A DNA stretch of 64,000 bases from Gp6-AA40 sp963772955. Lineage in GTDB: Bacteria; Acidobacteriota; Vicinamibacteria; Vicinamibacterales; UBA2999. The notes beneath the pieces are model-generated. The model had not been told where the DNA came from and searched no databases. It saw nothing but the letters and a program-made list of their open reading frames with translations. The stretch lies in assembly GCA_963772955.1 (NCBI GenBank), contig CAVYZF010000020.1:1-64000 (forward strand), read 5' to 3'. Shown in pieces: positions 43,276 through 51,517 of this stretch. A program made the translations under genes and the position numbers. Every line of letters starts with the position of its first letter. Position 1 is the stretch's first letter.

Positions 43276-43611
43276 ATGATCTTTCACATCACGTCACGCG
43301 CTACATGGGAGTCCGCCCTCGGGGCGGGCATTTACGAAGCGGATTCGTTGAAGTCGGAGGGCTTCATCCATTGCTCGACGGCCGACCAGTACGTCTGGGT
43401 CGCCAACCAGCGCTTCCGGGGACGCACGGACCTGGTCCTCTTGCACATCGACGAGAAGCGCCTCCGCTCCGAGGTTCGCTACGAGAATCTCGAAGGCGGG
43501 GCGCCTCTCTTCCCGCACGTCTACGGCGCGATTCCAATCGCGGCTGTGCTCAACGTCACACCGTTCTTGCCCCACGCCGACGGAACCTTTGTGGGGTCAG
43601 ACCCTTCCTAG
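43276..43611 (+). CDS. DUF952 family protein
   Basis: A 111-residue protein directly after tyrA (no spacer). MIFHITSRATWESALGAGIYEADSLKSEGFIHCSTADQ, LVLLHIDEKRL and YENLEGGAPLFPHVYG match DUF952, a small ADP-ribosyltransferase-like fold of unknown role. The last residues (FVGSDPS) are encoded by a REP-like GGGGTCAGACCC copy, so the tail was probably altered by repeat insertion. Likely the last gene of the operon. Confidence 0.8.
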   Translation: MIFHITSRATWESALGAGIYEADSLKSEGFIHCSTADQYVWVANQRFRGRTDLVLLHIDEKRLRSEVRYENLEGGAPLFPHVYGAIPIAAVLNVTPFLPHADGTFVGSDPS

Positions 43612-43656
43612 ATCTGCGCATGTGCAATTTCGAGACGGGGTCTGACCCCGCACATG
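43593..43656. repeat. REP-like pair at the end of the aromatic operon
   Basis: A partial GGGGTCAGACCC (43593-43604) and a complete GGGGTCTGACCCC (43637-43649) face each other; the second is flanked by CATGTGC (43619-43625) and GCACATG (43650-43656). The pair could fold as a long hairpin and end or protect the operon transcript. Confidence 0.6.
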
Positions 43657-43704
43657 TCGATCTGACTGCTCCTCGTTCGTCGTGAGGACGGAGGAGAGCC
43701 ACAC

Positions 43705-44139
43705 ATGCGATTCATCATCACTGCCCAGCCCGGACCCAATAGCCCGCAGCCCGACCCCAGCGCGGCGTTCGACGAGGCGCTCTTCAGTGCCTACATGACA
43801 TTCAACGAGGAAATGCACAAGGCCGGCATCCTCGTGGCCGCCGAAGGGCTGAAGCCAGGCGGCGACATCGCGCGTATCGAGGCGAAAAAGGGGAAGCGTA
43901 GTGTTGTCGATGGGCCGTTTGCCGAATCGAAGGAGCTGGTCGGCGGCTTCTACATCATCGAGGTCGACTCGCAGGAAGAGGCTATTCATTGGGCGCTACG
44001 CTGCCCGACAGGCCTCGGCTTCGACGACGTCCTCGAAATCAGGGCGCTGACGGGCGAGGGGGATATTCCGCCGAACCTGCTCGAACTGGTGCGCAAGGCC
44101 GCGCCCACCTGGAGCACGACGTTCTCGAAGAAGAGATAA
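43705..44139 (+). CDS. YCII-related (DGPF-domain) protein
   Basis: MRFIITAQPGPNS...FNEEMHKAGILVAAEGLKPGGDIARIEAKKGKRSVVDGPFAESKELVGGFYIIEVDSQEEAIHWALRCP contains the DGPF motif and the dimeric alpha/beta barrel fold of YCII proteins. 144 residues. These proteins are often encoded near ECF sigma factors; no sigma factor is adjacent here. Function unknown. Confidence 0.85.
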   Translation: MRFIITAQPGPNSPQPDPSAAFDEALFSAYMTFNEEMHKAGILVAAEGLKPGGDIARIEAKKGKRSVVDGPFAESKELVGGFYIIEVDSQEEAIHWALRCPTGLGFDDVLEIRALTGEGDIPPNLLELVRKAAPTWSTTFSKKR

Positions 44140-44142
44140 CCG

Positions 44143-46098
44143 CTATGTGCGCCGAGCGAGGCGAATCTCGTCGACCGCCTGCGGGTTCTCGAGCGACGAG
44201 AGATCGCCCGGCGCTTCGCCAAGATAGGCCGATCGAATGACGCGGCGCATCACCTTGGCATTGCGCGTCTTCGGCAGGTCGCGCACGAACTCGATCGCTT
44301 TCGGCTTGAGCGGCTTGCCGAGTCGATCAATTACCAGCATCGTCAAGCGGGTTATCAGCTCGGCGCTCGAGGATACGCCCGGCCTCAGCACGACGAAGCA
44401 GACCAGCGCCTGTCCCTTCATCTCGTCCGGCACGCCAATCGCGGCGGCTTCGAGCACCGCGGGATCATCGACGAGCACTGATTCGACTTCCGCCGGGCCA
44501 AGTCTCTTGCCGGCAATCTTGATCGTGTCGTCGGAGCGCCCGAGGATGTACCAGAGTCCGTCCTCGTCGATCGCTGCCCAATCGCCATGGACCCACACGT
44601 CAGGAAATCTCGACCAATACGTCTGCTTGTAGCGCTCTGAGTCGTTCCAGAAGCCACGCGTCATGCCGATCCACGGCGCACGCACGATCAGCTCGCCGAC
44701 CTGATTGCGAACCGGCCGGCCCTGATCGTCAACGACGTCAGCGGCGATTCCGGGCGGCGGTCCAGCAAATGCCGCCGGCTTCAGCGGTGTCAGCACATTG
44801 CCGGACAGAAGCCCGCCGGACACCTCCGTACCGCCCGAGTAGTTGATGATCGGCAGGCGGCCGCCGCCGACGACATCGAAGAACCATTTCCAAGGCTCAG
44901 GATTCCATGGCTCGCCGGTGGAGCCGAGGATGCGAAGCGACGAGAGATCGTGCGCGCGAACGGGCTCCTCGCCGTGTTTCATCAGAGCGCGAATGAGCGT
45001 TGGCGAGACGCCGAGAATGTTGACGCGATGCCGCTCGACGAGCGACCAGAGTCGATCGGGAGCAGGGAAGTCGAGTGCGCCGTCGTAGAGAACGACGGTT
45101 CCACCGAGCAGCGTCATGCCAAGCACTTCCCACGGGCCCATCATCCAGCCCATGTCGCTGACCCAGTACATCGTCTCGCCATCGTGGACGTCGAAGCAGT
45201 GCACCATGTCCTGCGCGGTCTTGATTGGGAAGCCGCAGTGCGAGTGCACGGCGCCTTTGGGTCGCCCCGTCGTGCCCGACGTGTAGATGATCATGAAGGG
45301 ATCGTCGGCGCCGGTGCGCTCGGTGACGCAGGTGTCTGGTCGATTCGCCAGCAGATCGCTCCACCGCAGATCGCGCGGTCCCATCGAGACATCGGTCCCG
45401 AGTCGTCGCGCGACGACCACGTGCTCGACCGAGGGCGCAGCAGCGACCGCGCCGTCGGCAACCTCCTTCATGCGCACGGCCTGACCGCGACGCCAGAAGC
45501 CGTCCGCGGTGACCAGCACCGTGACGCCGGCATCCTGCAGACGTGTCGTCACAGCATCGACGCCGTAACCGGAGAACAGAGGCAGCACAATCCCGCCGAT
45601 CTTGACCACCGCAAAAAATGCGGCGACGAGCTCGGGGCACATCGGCATGAACAGCGCGACCCGGTCGCCAGGTTTGACGCCGAGCGCGCGCAATCCACCG
45701 GCCGCACGATTCACGTCGCGCAGCAGTTCAGCGTAGGTCAGCGTGCGAGTCGTCCCTTCTTCTCCCTCCCAGTGCAGCGCGGGGCGATGCTCGGTCGGCG
45801 TAGCCATCCACTTCTCGAGGCAGTTGTGGACGATGTTCATGCGTCCGCCGACGCACCATACGGGCTGTGCGATTCCCGAGGAGAGATCGACGATGCGGCT
45901 GTATGGTTCGTAGAACTCGATGCCGAGGTCGTCGAAGACGGCGCGCCAGAACCATTCGAGATCGGTCGTCGATCGCGTCATCAGCTCGTCGAGGCTGCTG
46001 AGGCCGTGCTTCTTCATGAAGGCACTGAGCCTGCTGTGCGCAATCTGCTCTGGTGTCGGCCGCCAGGCAATGGCGCCGCCGAACTCGAAGTGGTCCAT
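44143..46098 (-). CDS. AMP-dependent acyl-CoA synthetase (acetyl-/acetoacetyl-CoA synthetase-like)
   Basis: ANL-superfamily enzyme that forms an acyl-AMP then acyl-CoA. Motifs: P-loop-like FMIIYTSGTTGRPKGAVHSH, YWVSDMGWMMGPWEVLG, LRILGSTGEPWNPEPW, GGTEVSGGLL, and GDWAAIDEDGLWYILGRSDDTIKIAGKRLGPAEVE; the catalytic Lys lies in LPKTRNAKVMRR near the C terminus. 651 residues, like acetyl-CoA synthetase. The exact acyl substrate is unclear. Divergent from the thiolase gene with which it may share a pathway. Confidence 0.85.
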   Translation of the reverse strand: MDHFEFGGAIAWRPTPEQIAHSRLSAFMKKHGLSSLDELMTRSTTDLEWFWRAVFDDLGIEFYEPYSRIVDLSSGIAQPVWCVGGRMNIVHNCLEKWMATPTEHRPALHWEGEEGTTRTLTYAELLRDVNRAAGGLRALGVKPGDRVALFMPMCPELVAAFFAVVKIGGIVLPLFSGYGVDAVTTRLQDAGVTVLVTADGFWRRGQAVRMKEVADGAVAAAPSVEHVVVARRLGTDVSMGPRDLRWSDLLANRPDTCVTERTGADDPFMIIYTSGTTGRPKGAVHSHCGFPIKTAQDMVHCFDVHDGETMYWVSDMGWMMGPWEVLGMTLLGGTVVLYDGALDFPAPDRLWSLVERHRVNILGVSPTLIRALMKHGEEPVRAHDLSSLRILGSTGEPWNPEPWKWFFDVVGGGRLPIINYSGGTEVSGGLLSGNVLTPLKPAAFAGPPPGIAADVVDDQGRPVRNQVGELIVRAPWIGMTRGFWNDSERYKQTYWSRFPDVWVHGDWAAIDEDGLWYILGRSDDTIKIAGKRLGPAEVESVLVDDPAVLEAAAIGVPDEMKGQALVCFVVLRPGVSSSAELITRLTMLVIDRLGKPLKPKAIEFVRDLPKTRNAKVMRRVIRSAYLGEAPGDLSSLENPQAVDEIRLARRT

Positions 46099-46109
46099 AG
46101 ATGAGAGCC

Positions 46110-46115
46110 TACAAT
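46110..46115 (+). promoter_or_regulatory. Putative -10 box (TACAAT) for the thiolase gene
   Basis: TACAAT ends six bases before ATG 46122, in a 23-base divergent region that leaves no room for a normal leader. It supports the ATG at 46122 over the upstream frame start at 46101 and suggests a leaderless transcript. Confidence 0.5.
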
Positions 46116-46121
46116 GATCGC

Positions 46122-47306
46122 ATGCTCAAAGAGTCCACGGTCATCCTGAGCGCATGCCGCACAGCCATTGGATCCTTCGGTGGATCCCTGAAGGACGTTT
46201 CTGCCGCCGATCTCGGCGCGGTCGTGATCCGCGAGGCGCTCGCGCGCGCGCAAGTCGACGCAGCCGCCATTGGCGACGTCATCATGGGCTGCGTACTGCA
46301 GGGAGGCGCGGGGATGAACGTCGCGCGACAGGCAGCACTCAAAGCCGGCGTTCCGCAAGAGGTGCCCAGCGAAACCGTCAATCGAGTGTGCGGCTCAGGA
46401 TTGCAGGCTGTCGTGCACGCCGTCGAGGCGATGCAGACTGGCTATATTGACCTTGCTGTTGCAGGCGGCACCGAGTCGATGTCGAGTGCGCCCTACTACC
46501 TGAAGGGCGCTCGTTGGGGCTATCGCATGGGCAACGCGGAGGTGTTCGACTCCGTTCTTGCTGAGGGGCTCACGTGCGCGATTGAAGGCTGTCACATGGG
46601 CGTCACCGCCGAGAACATCGTCGAGCGATTCGGCATCTCGCGCGCCGATCAGGACGCGTTCGCGGCCGAGAGTCAGGCGCGAGCCGAGCAAGCGATCGCC
46701 AACGGTTTCTTCAAAGGCGAGATCGTGGGCGTCGAGCCCGTGAAGAAGAAGGGCGAGGTCACACAGTTCGAAATCGACGAACATCCAAGACGAGGCACGA
46801 CCGCGCAAGCGCTTGCTGGCTTGAAGCCTGCCTTCAAGAAGGACGGCAGCGTGACCGCTGGCAATGCATCCGGGATCAATGACGGTGCTGCTGCGCTCGT
46901 CGTGGCGAGTGAGGAGCGAGCCAGACAACTCGGGCGGACGCCGCTGGCAAAGGTCATCTCATTCGCAAGCACGGGAGTGGCTCCAGCGATTATGGGAATG
47001 GGGCCGGTGGACGCCGTTCGCAAGGCATTGGAGCGCGCGCGCCTCGCCATGACTGACATCGATCTCTTCGAGCTGAACGAAGCCTTTGCCGCGCAGGCAC
47101 TGGCGGTCGCGCGCGAGCTCGGACTGGATCCGTCGAAGGTCAACACCAGGGGCGGGGCGGTCGCGCTCGGCCATCCGATCGGTGCCAGCGGCGCGCGGAT
47201 CCTGACCACCCTTATCTACGCGCTTCGTGCCCGTGGCGGGGGAAAAGGTGTCGCATCGCTGTGCATCGGGGGCGGAATGGGCATTGCCATGGTTGTGTCG
47301 GTATAG
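46122..47306 (+). CDS. Acetyl-CoA acetyltransferase (thiolase)
   Basis: Condenses two acetyl-CoA to acetoacetyl-CoA or the reverse. ETVNRVCGSGLQAVVHA holds the acylated Cys, ELNEAFAAQALAVARELGLD, the GGAVALGHPIGASGAR His loop and SLCIGGGMGIAM with the second Cys are complete. 394 residues. The ATG is supported by the TACAAT box six bases upstream. Confidence 0.92.
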   Translation: MLKESTVILSACRTAIGSFGGSLKDVSAADLGAVVIREALARAQVDAAAIGDVIMGCVLQGGAGMNVARQAALKAGVPQEVPSETVNRVCGSGLQAVVHAVEAMQTGYIDLAVAGGTESMSSAPYYLKGARWGYRMGNAEVFDSVLAEGLTCAIEGCHMGVTAENIVERFGISRADQDAFAAESQARAEQAIANGFFKGEIVGVEPVKKKGEVTQFEIDEHPRRGTTAQALAGLKPAFKKDGSVTAGNASGINDGAAALVVASEERARQLGRTPLAKVISFASTGVAPAIMGMGPVDAVRKALERARLAMTDIDLFELNEAFAAQALAVARELGLDPSKVNTRGGAVALGHPIGASGARILTTLIYALRARGGGKGVASLCIGGGMGIAMVVSV

Positions 47307-47362
47307 TGTCCGGGAACTTCGCCGGCGGGCACTCCGTCTGAACCGGGCGAGGGAGAGCCGCA

Positions 47363-48460
47363 GTGACTCGAGGATATGCCGCGCTTTTCGTGCTCCTGGC
47401 CGCATCGGTGGTCTGGGCGCAGGAGCCCAATCGACGACCTGACGACTTTCGGTGGGACCGTAACGAAGCTCGCCAGGAGCAGCGCGAGCGTATCCGGGAG
47501 GCCCGCCAGGAATATCGCGAGCGGATGGAGGAATGGCGCGAGCAGCGGCGTGACGCGCGTCGCGAGCGGATGGAACAGTTCCGTGAGCGCTTTCGAGGCG
47601 ACGGCGTGCATCTCCGCTTCCTCCGCAGTTACACGCTTGCCGAGGGTGAAACCTCGAACGAGCCCATCGTCGTGATCGGTGGGTCCGCAAGGATCGATGG
47701 GCGTGCCGCTGATGATGTGGTCGTCGTGGGCGGCAGCCTGCACCTCGGCCCGAAGGCAGTGGTCGAAGGCAACGCCGTCTCGGTTGGTGGCGGTGTGATC
47801 TTGGAGCCGGGCGCAACCGTGCGCGGCTCAATCGACGACAACAGCTTCCCTAACATCTCGATCGGTCCTGTCTTCTCCTTTGGTTCTGACTGGGGCACCG
47901 GCTCATGGACCGGATTTGCCTTCTGGGGATCTGTGCTCCGGCTCACGTTCACACTCGTTGTTGCTCTGATCCTCACGCTCTTCGCGCCCGGATGGATCGC
48001 GTCGATCTCCGGACGCTCGCCTGGTGCGTCGATCCTGACGGGTCTGGCAGTCGAAGTGCTCTTCGTTCCTGCCCTTGTGGTGCTGGTTGTTGCGCTCACG
48101 GTGTCGATCGTCGGCATCCCGCTGCTGGCAGCGATTCCGTTCCTGCTCGCCGCGTTTGCGTTCATCTGGGTGGCCGGGTTCACTGGCGTGGCCGTGCGCA
48201 TCGGGCGCGCGCTGCGCGGCCGTGGCGACATGATGGACGTCTCTGTCGTCGACCTCCTGATCGGCTACACGATCATCATCGGCATCACGGTGCTCGCGCA
48301 GGCGATGGCGTATGGTCTTGGCTGGCTGACTCCGACGACGTGGCCGTTGCGATCGGCGGGACTGCTGGTCGAGTACCTGGCGTGGACGGTCGGACTTGGT
48401 GCGGCGGTGGCGAGCCTGATAGCACCTCGGCGCATCAACCCGCCACCCATCCCGGTGTAG
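47363..48460 (+). CDS. Bactofilin/polymer-forming-like secreted-membrane protein
   Basis: Signal peptide (YAALFVLLAASVVWAQ), then a charged coiled-coil segment of Arg/Glu (residues about 30-75), then a short parallel beta region with repeated residues (IVVIGGSARIDGRAADDVVVVGGSLHLGPKAVVEGNAVSVGGGVILEPGATVRGSI) like bactofilins, then four to five transmembrane helices (LRLTFTLVVALILTLF; VEVLFVPALVVLVVALTVSIVG; and others). GTG start at 47363 has GGGAGAG upstream. Possible envelope organiser; function not established. Confidence 0.75.
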   Translation: MTRGYAALFVLLAASVVWAQEPNRRPDDFRWDRNEARQEQRERIREARQEYRERMEEWREQRRDARRERMEQFRERFRGDGVHLRFLRSYTLAEGETSNEPIVVIGGSARIDGRAADDVVVVGGSLHLGPKAVVEGNAVSVGGGVILEPGATVRGSIDDNSFPNISIGPVFSFGSDWGTGSWTGFAFWGSVLRLTFTLVVALILTLFAPGWIASISGRSPGASILTGLAVEVLFVPALVVLVVALTVSIVGIPLLAAIPFLLAAFAFIWVAGFTGVAVRIGRALRGRGDMMDVSVVDLLIGYTIIIGITVLAQAMAYGLGWLTPTTWPLRSAGLLVEYLAWTVGLGAAVASLIAPRRINPPPIPV

Positions 48461-48913
48461 CTAGAACTGCGAGATTCCTGCGCGCACCTGGACGTTGACA
48501 CTGCTCGAGCCGACGACGCGATCTTTCTGCTTCAGTCGAAACGCGACTCGATACGCACCCGGCAGCCGGAACGTGTGCTCCGTTGAGAAACGCCGGCGAA
48601 TGACGCTCTTGCCGGCTTCATAGGGATCGCAGTCTTCAGCATTCGCTGACACGGTCCCGTCACCCCAATCCCATTCAACAGTCGGGCAGTAGAACTCCGC
48701 AAAATCATCATCACCGTTGCGCACATCGACGACGAGACGCGTCTTGAGCGGCGCGAAGCCAACCGGTGGCGTGATCTTGAGTGATAAACTGGGTTTCTTG
48801 GCTTCGCCGCCAGGCTGCGCGTTTTGCACGCTGCCGGCGAACGAGACTCCGGCGTAGAGCAATCCGGCAACTGCGGCCGAGAGCGCACAACATCCGCGTC
48901 GCGAATAGGGCAT
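48461..48913 (-). CDS. Secreted PKD-domain protein
   Basis: Signal peptide (CCALSAAVAGLLYAGVSFAGS) and a single PKD/Ig-like fold: LSLKITPPVGFAPLKTRLVVDV, CPTVEWDWGDGTVSANAEDCDPYE and EHTFRLPGAYRVAFRLKQKD. 150 residues; SD GGGAGA precedes ATG. A pair of Cys in CPTV...EDC could be disulfide-bonded. Convergent with the bactofilin-like gene and abutting it; divergent from pepA. Confidence 0.72.
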   Translation of the reverse strand: MPYSRRGCCALSAAVAGLLYAGVSFAGSVQNAQPGGEAKKPSLSLKITPPVGFAPLKTRLVVDVRNGDDDFAEFYCPTVEWDWGDGTVSANAEDCDPYEAGKSVIRRRFSTEHTFRLPGAYRVAFRLKQKDRVVGSSSVNVQVRAGISQF

Positions 48914-49018
48914 GTCGATCTCCCGGGCAGGGGCTTGATCCGATATTAAGCCTTAAGCCTCAGTCGGACAAGCCACGTTCCGGTGGATTCCGCTCCGGAG
49001 GACAGGGATAGCGACACG

Positions 49019-50539
49019 ATGCAGACCGCCTACAACACACCTCCCCTCAACCTGACTGGTCAACCCGCGGCCGAGCTCGATGTGGACTTGCTCGTCATCC
49101 CATCGTTCGTCGATGACGAATTCGTCGATGAACCGGACCTCGATCGCGCGTCGGGTGGGGAAATCGGTCGAGCCCGCGCACGGGGAGAGTTTTCCGGGAA
49201 GCCGTACGAAGTGCTCGTGACTGCACTGTCCGGCTGGAAGTCTCTTCGTGCGGTGCTCGTCGGAGCGGGTAAGAGCATGGAGGTCACGCCCGATCATTTC
49301 CGGCGCATCGCGGCGATCGGTGGCCTCGTCGCACGGCAGCGCCGCATGACGCGTATCGCCGTGCTCTTCCGGACGGGAACGCCGGTCGAACCGGTCGTCG
49401 CCGCCCAGGTGATGGCCGAGGGCGTCGTGCTCGCCAGTTATGACGGCGGCGCGCGCAAGACCGCCGGGCCTCCGCCGACGTGGCTCGAGAGCGTCGATAT
49501 CAGGCTCTGCGACGCCCCTGCGGACACAGCGCCCTCGATCGAGCGGGGTCGCATCCTTGGCGAGTGCACGAACCAGGCGCGGGCCATGGCCAACGAGCCT
49601 GGTAACGATTTGACGCCGCGTGCCTTCGCTCAGCGCGCGAGCGAGATCGCCACATCGGCCGGACTCGGTGTCGAAGTACTCGATGAACCGAATATCGTGG
49701 CGCTCAAGATGGGGATGCTGCTCGGGGTCGCGCGTGGCAGCCAGGAACCGCCGCGCGTCGTGGTGCTGCGCCACGAACCGCAGAAGCCGGCGGCCGGAGT
49801 GGTCCTGGGCCTGGTGGGCAAGGGCATCACGTTCGACACCGGCGGCATTTCGATCAAGCCGGCGGACAACATGGACAAAATGAAGGACGACATGTCCGGC
49901 GGGGCGGCGGTCATTTGTGCCATGGCTGCCATTGCGCGTCTTCAGTTGCCCATTCGCTGTGTCGCCGTCATCCCGATGACGGAGAACATGCCGGGCGGGC
50001 GCGCGTTCAAGCCCGGCGATGTTCTCACCAGTGCGGAGGGGAAGACGGTCGAGATCCTCAACACCGATGCGGAGGGTCGTCTGGTCCTCGGCGATGGCCT
50101 GTGGCTCGCGCGTCAGCGTGGCGCCACACATCTCGTCGATGTCGCGACGCTGACCGGTGCGTGCGTCGTTGCACTCGGAAAGAGTACGAGCGGGCTGTTC
50201 GGCACGCCATCCGCCTGGGTGGAGGACGTGCGGCGCGCGAGCGAGCGCGCCGGCGACCGGTCGTGGCCGATGCCGGTGTTCGACGACTACAAGGAAGCGC
50301 TCAAGAGCGACATCGCGGACATCAGCAACACCGGCGGGCGTCCAGGTGGTGCGATCACGGCGGCGCTCTTCATCAAGGAGTTCACGGGCGATCTTCCCTG
50401 GGTGCACATCGACATCGCCGGAACGGCGTGGGCCGAAGAGCCGAAGCCGTATCAGCCGAAAGGTGCGACAGGAGTCGGCGTGCGAACCCTGGTGGAACTC
50501 GCGAGCGACGTCGCAGCGTGGCGGGTTCTCGACGAATGA
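49019..50539 (+). CDS. pepA: Leucyl aminopeptidase (M17)
   Basis: Cytosolic dinuclear-zinc aminopeptidase. The catalytic domain has VGKGITFDTGGISIKPADNMDKMKDDMSGGAAV, NMPGGRAFKPGDVLTSAEGKTVEILNTDAEGRLVLGD (NTDAEGRL signature) and VATLTGACVVALG; N-terminal macro-like domain precedes. 506 residues from ATG 49019; GTG 48983 is an alternative, upstream of which lies a GGAGGA that could serve either start. A small membrane-protein gene overlaps the stop. Confidence 0.92.
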   Translation: MQTAYNTPPLNLTGQPAAELDVDLLVIPSFVDDEFVDEPDLDRASGGEIGRARARGEFSGKPYEVLVTALSGWKSLRAVLVGAGKSMEVTPDHFRRIAAIGGLVARQRRMTRIAVLFRTGTPVEPVVAAQVMAEGVVLASYDGGARKTAGPPPTWLESVDIRLCDAPADTAPSIERGRILGECTNQARAMANEPGNDLTPRAFAQRASEIATSAGLGVEVLDEPNIVALKMGMLLGVARGSQEPPRVVVLRHEPQKPAAGVVLGLVGKGITFDTGGISIKPADNMDKMKDDMSGGAAVICAMAAIARLQLPIRCVAVIPMTENMPGGRAFKPGDVLTSAEGKTVEILNTDAEGRLVLGDGLWLARQRGATHLVDVATLTGACVVALGKSTSGLFGTPSAWVEDVRRASERAGDRSWPMPVFDDYKEALKSDIADISNTGGRPGGAITAALFIKEFTGDLPWVHIDIAGTAWAEEPKPYQPKGATGVGVRTLVELASDVAAWRVLDE

Positions 50540-50778
50540 TCTGGCTGTTCTCGCTCGTTCAGAATCCGATCATCGTCGACGTTGGGAAGCAGCCCGATCC
50601 GACGGACGACATCAGCCTGAACTTCGTCGTCGGCATGTTCGCCATGGCGGGCGTGCTGCTCGCGGTGGCTGCAGTCGGATGCCTGATCGTTGCCGGCGTC
50701 GTCGTTCTCATCAAGCGCCGGCAGGCGGCCAGCGACGATTCAGGCGAGTCGTCAAGCCATACGCGTCTCAAGATCTGA
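50536..50778 (+). CDS. Small single-pass membrane protein
   Basis: 80 residues, ATGA overlap with pepA. One long hydrophobic helix (NFVVGMFAMAGVLLAVAAVGCLIVAGVVVLI) followed by a basic KRRQ and Ser-rich tail; likely N-terminus-out, C-terminus-in. No family is recognised. The 3' end overlaps the convergent otsB by 11 bases. Confidence 0.6.
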   Translation: MIWLFSLVQNPIIVDVGKQPDPTDDISLNFVVGMFAMAGVLLAVAAVGCLIVAGVVVLIKRRQAASDDSGESSSHTRLKI

Positions 50779-51517
50779 ACTCGATCAGCGCAGTCAGCAG
50801 CGAATCGATCGACTCCTGCGACTCCAGGTGATACCGCGCGCGGGAGGCATCGGAACGGCCGATGCGGATCGCGAGCAGTTTCTCCGGCTTCAGCGCGCCA
50901 AACGCATCTTCGTCCGTCTCATCGTCGCCGACGTAAATAGCCGCCTCGCACGCCGTGAGCTCGAGCGCGCGTCGGAGCGCCACTCCCTTGTTCGCGCCGT
51001 CCTTCGGCAACAGGTTGACCGCTGCCGCACCGCAGATGATCCGCACCTCGGGCAATTTGCGAACAACCGGCATGATCACGCGAAGCGCTTCCTCTTGATT
51101 CGGAGCGGATCGATAGTGCACGGACACGGAGTGCACCTTGTCCTCGATGACGATGCCGGGGCGCCCCGAAAGCTGCTCGGTGAGCGGGCGGACCCATCGA
51201 TGCACGTGCGCACGTGGGCGCGACGGTCCACCAGACCATTCGAGCCCGTGATTCCCGAAGACCTGCTGCACGCCAATCTCTGCGACTCGCTCGGAGATGT
51301 CGGCCAGCGCTCTGCCGGAGATCACGACCAGCGGATACGTCTGTGCCACGCGGACGAGCAGCCGCTTCGTCGTCGCCGGCAGGCGCGCACGCTCCGGCGT
51401 TGGCGCGATCGGCGACAGGGTTCCGTCGTAGTCGAAAGCGAGGAGAACGTGGGTTCGCGCAAACGTCCGAAGCGAAGGGATGTGACGCGCAGCCAGGATG
51501 TCGTGAGTCCGGTTCAC
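50768..51517 (-). CDS. otsB: Trehalose-6-phosphate phosphatase
   Basis: HAD-superfamily enzyme that removes phosphate to give trehalose. HVLLAFDYDGTLSPIAPTPERA is motif I with the nucleophile Asp, VVISGRALADI motif II, and YVGDDETDEDAFGAL motif IV. 249 residues from GTG 51517, whose GTGA overlaps the stop of the upstream antiporter-OtsA gene; the frame is open to 51568, but the overlap repeats the coupling seen in the genes above. Completes the trehalose pathway begun by OtsA. Confidence 0.9.
   Translation of the reverse strand: MNRTHDILAARHIPSLRTFARTHVLLAFDYDGTLSPIAPTPERARLPATTKRLLVRVAQTYPLVVISGRALADISERVAEIGVQQVFGNHGLEWSGGPSRPRAHVHRWVRPLTEQLSGRPGIVIEDKVHSVSVHYRSAPNQEEALRVIMPVVRKLPEVRIICGAAAVNLLPKDGANKGVALRRALELTACEAAIYVGDDETDEDAFGALKPEKLLAIRIGRSDASRARYHLESQESIDSLLTALIEFRS

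Noticed and set aside
43276..43611. DUF952 protein as an aromatic biosynthesis enzyme
   Set aside because: Operon position alone does not support it; the family has no known link to this pathway.
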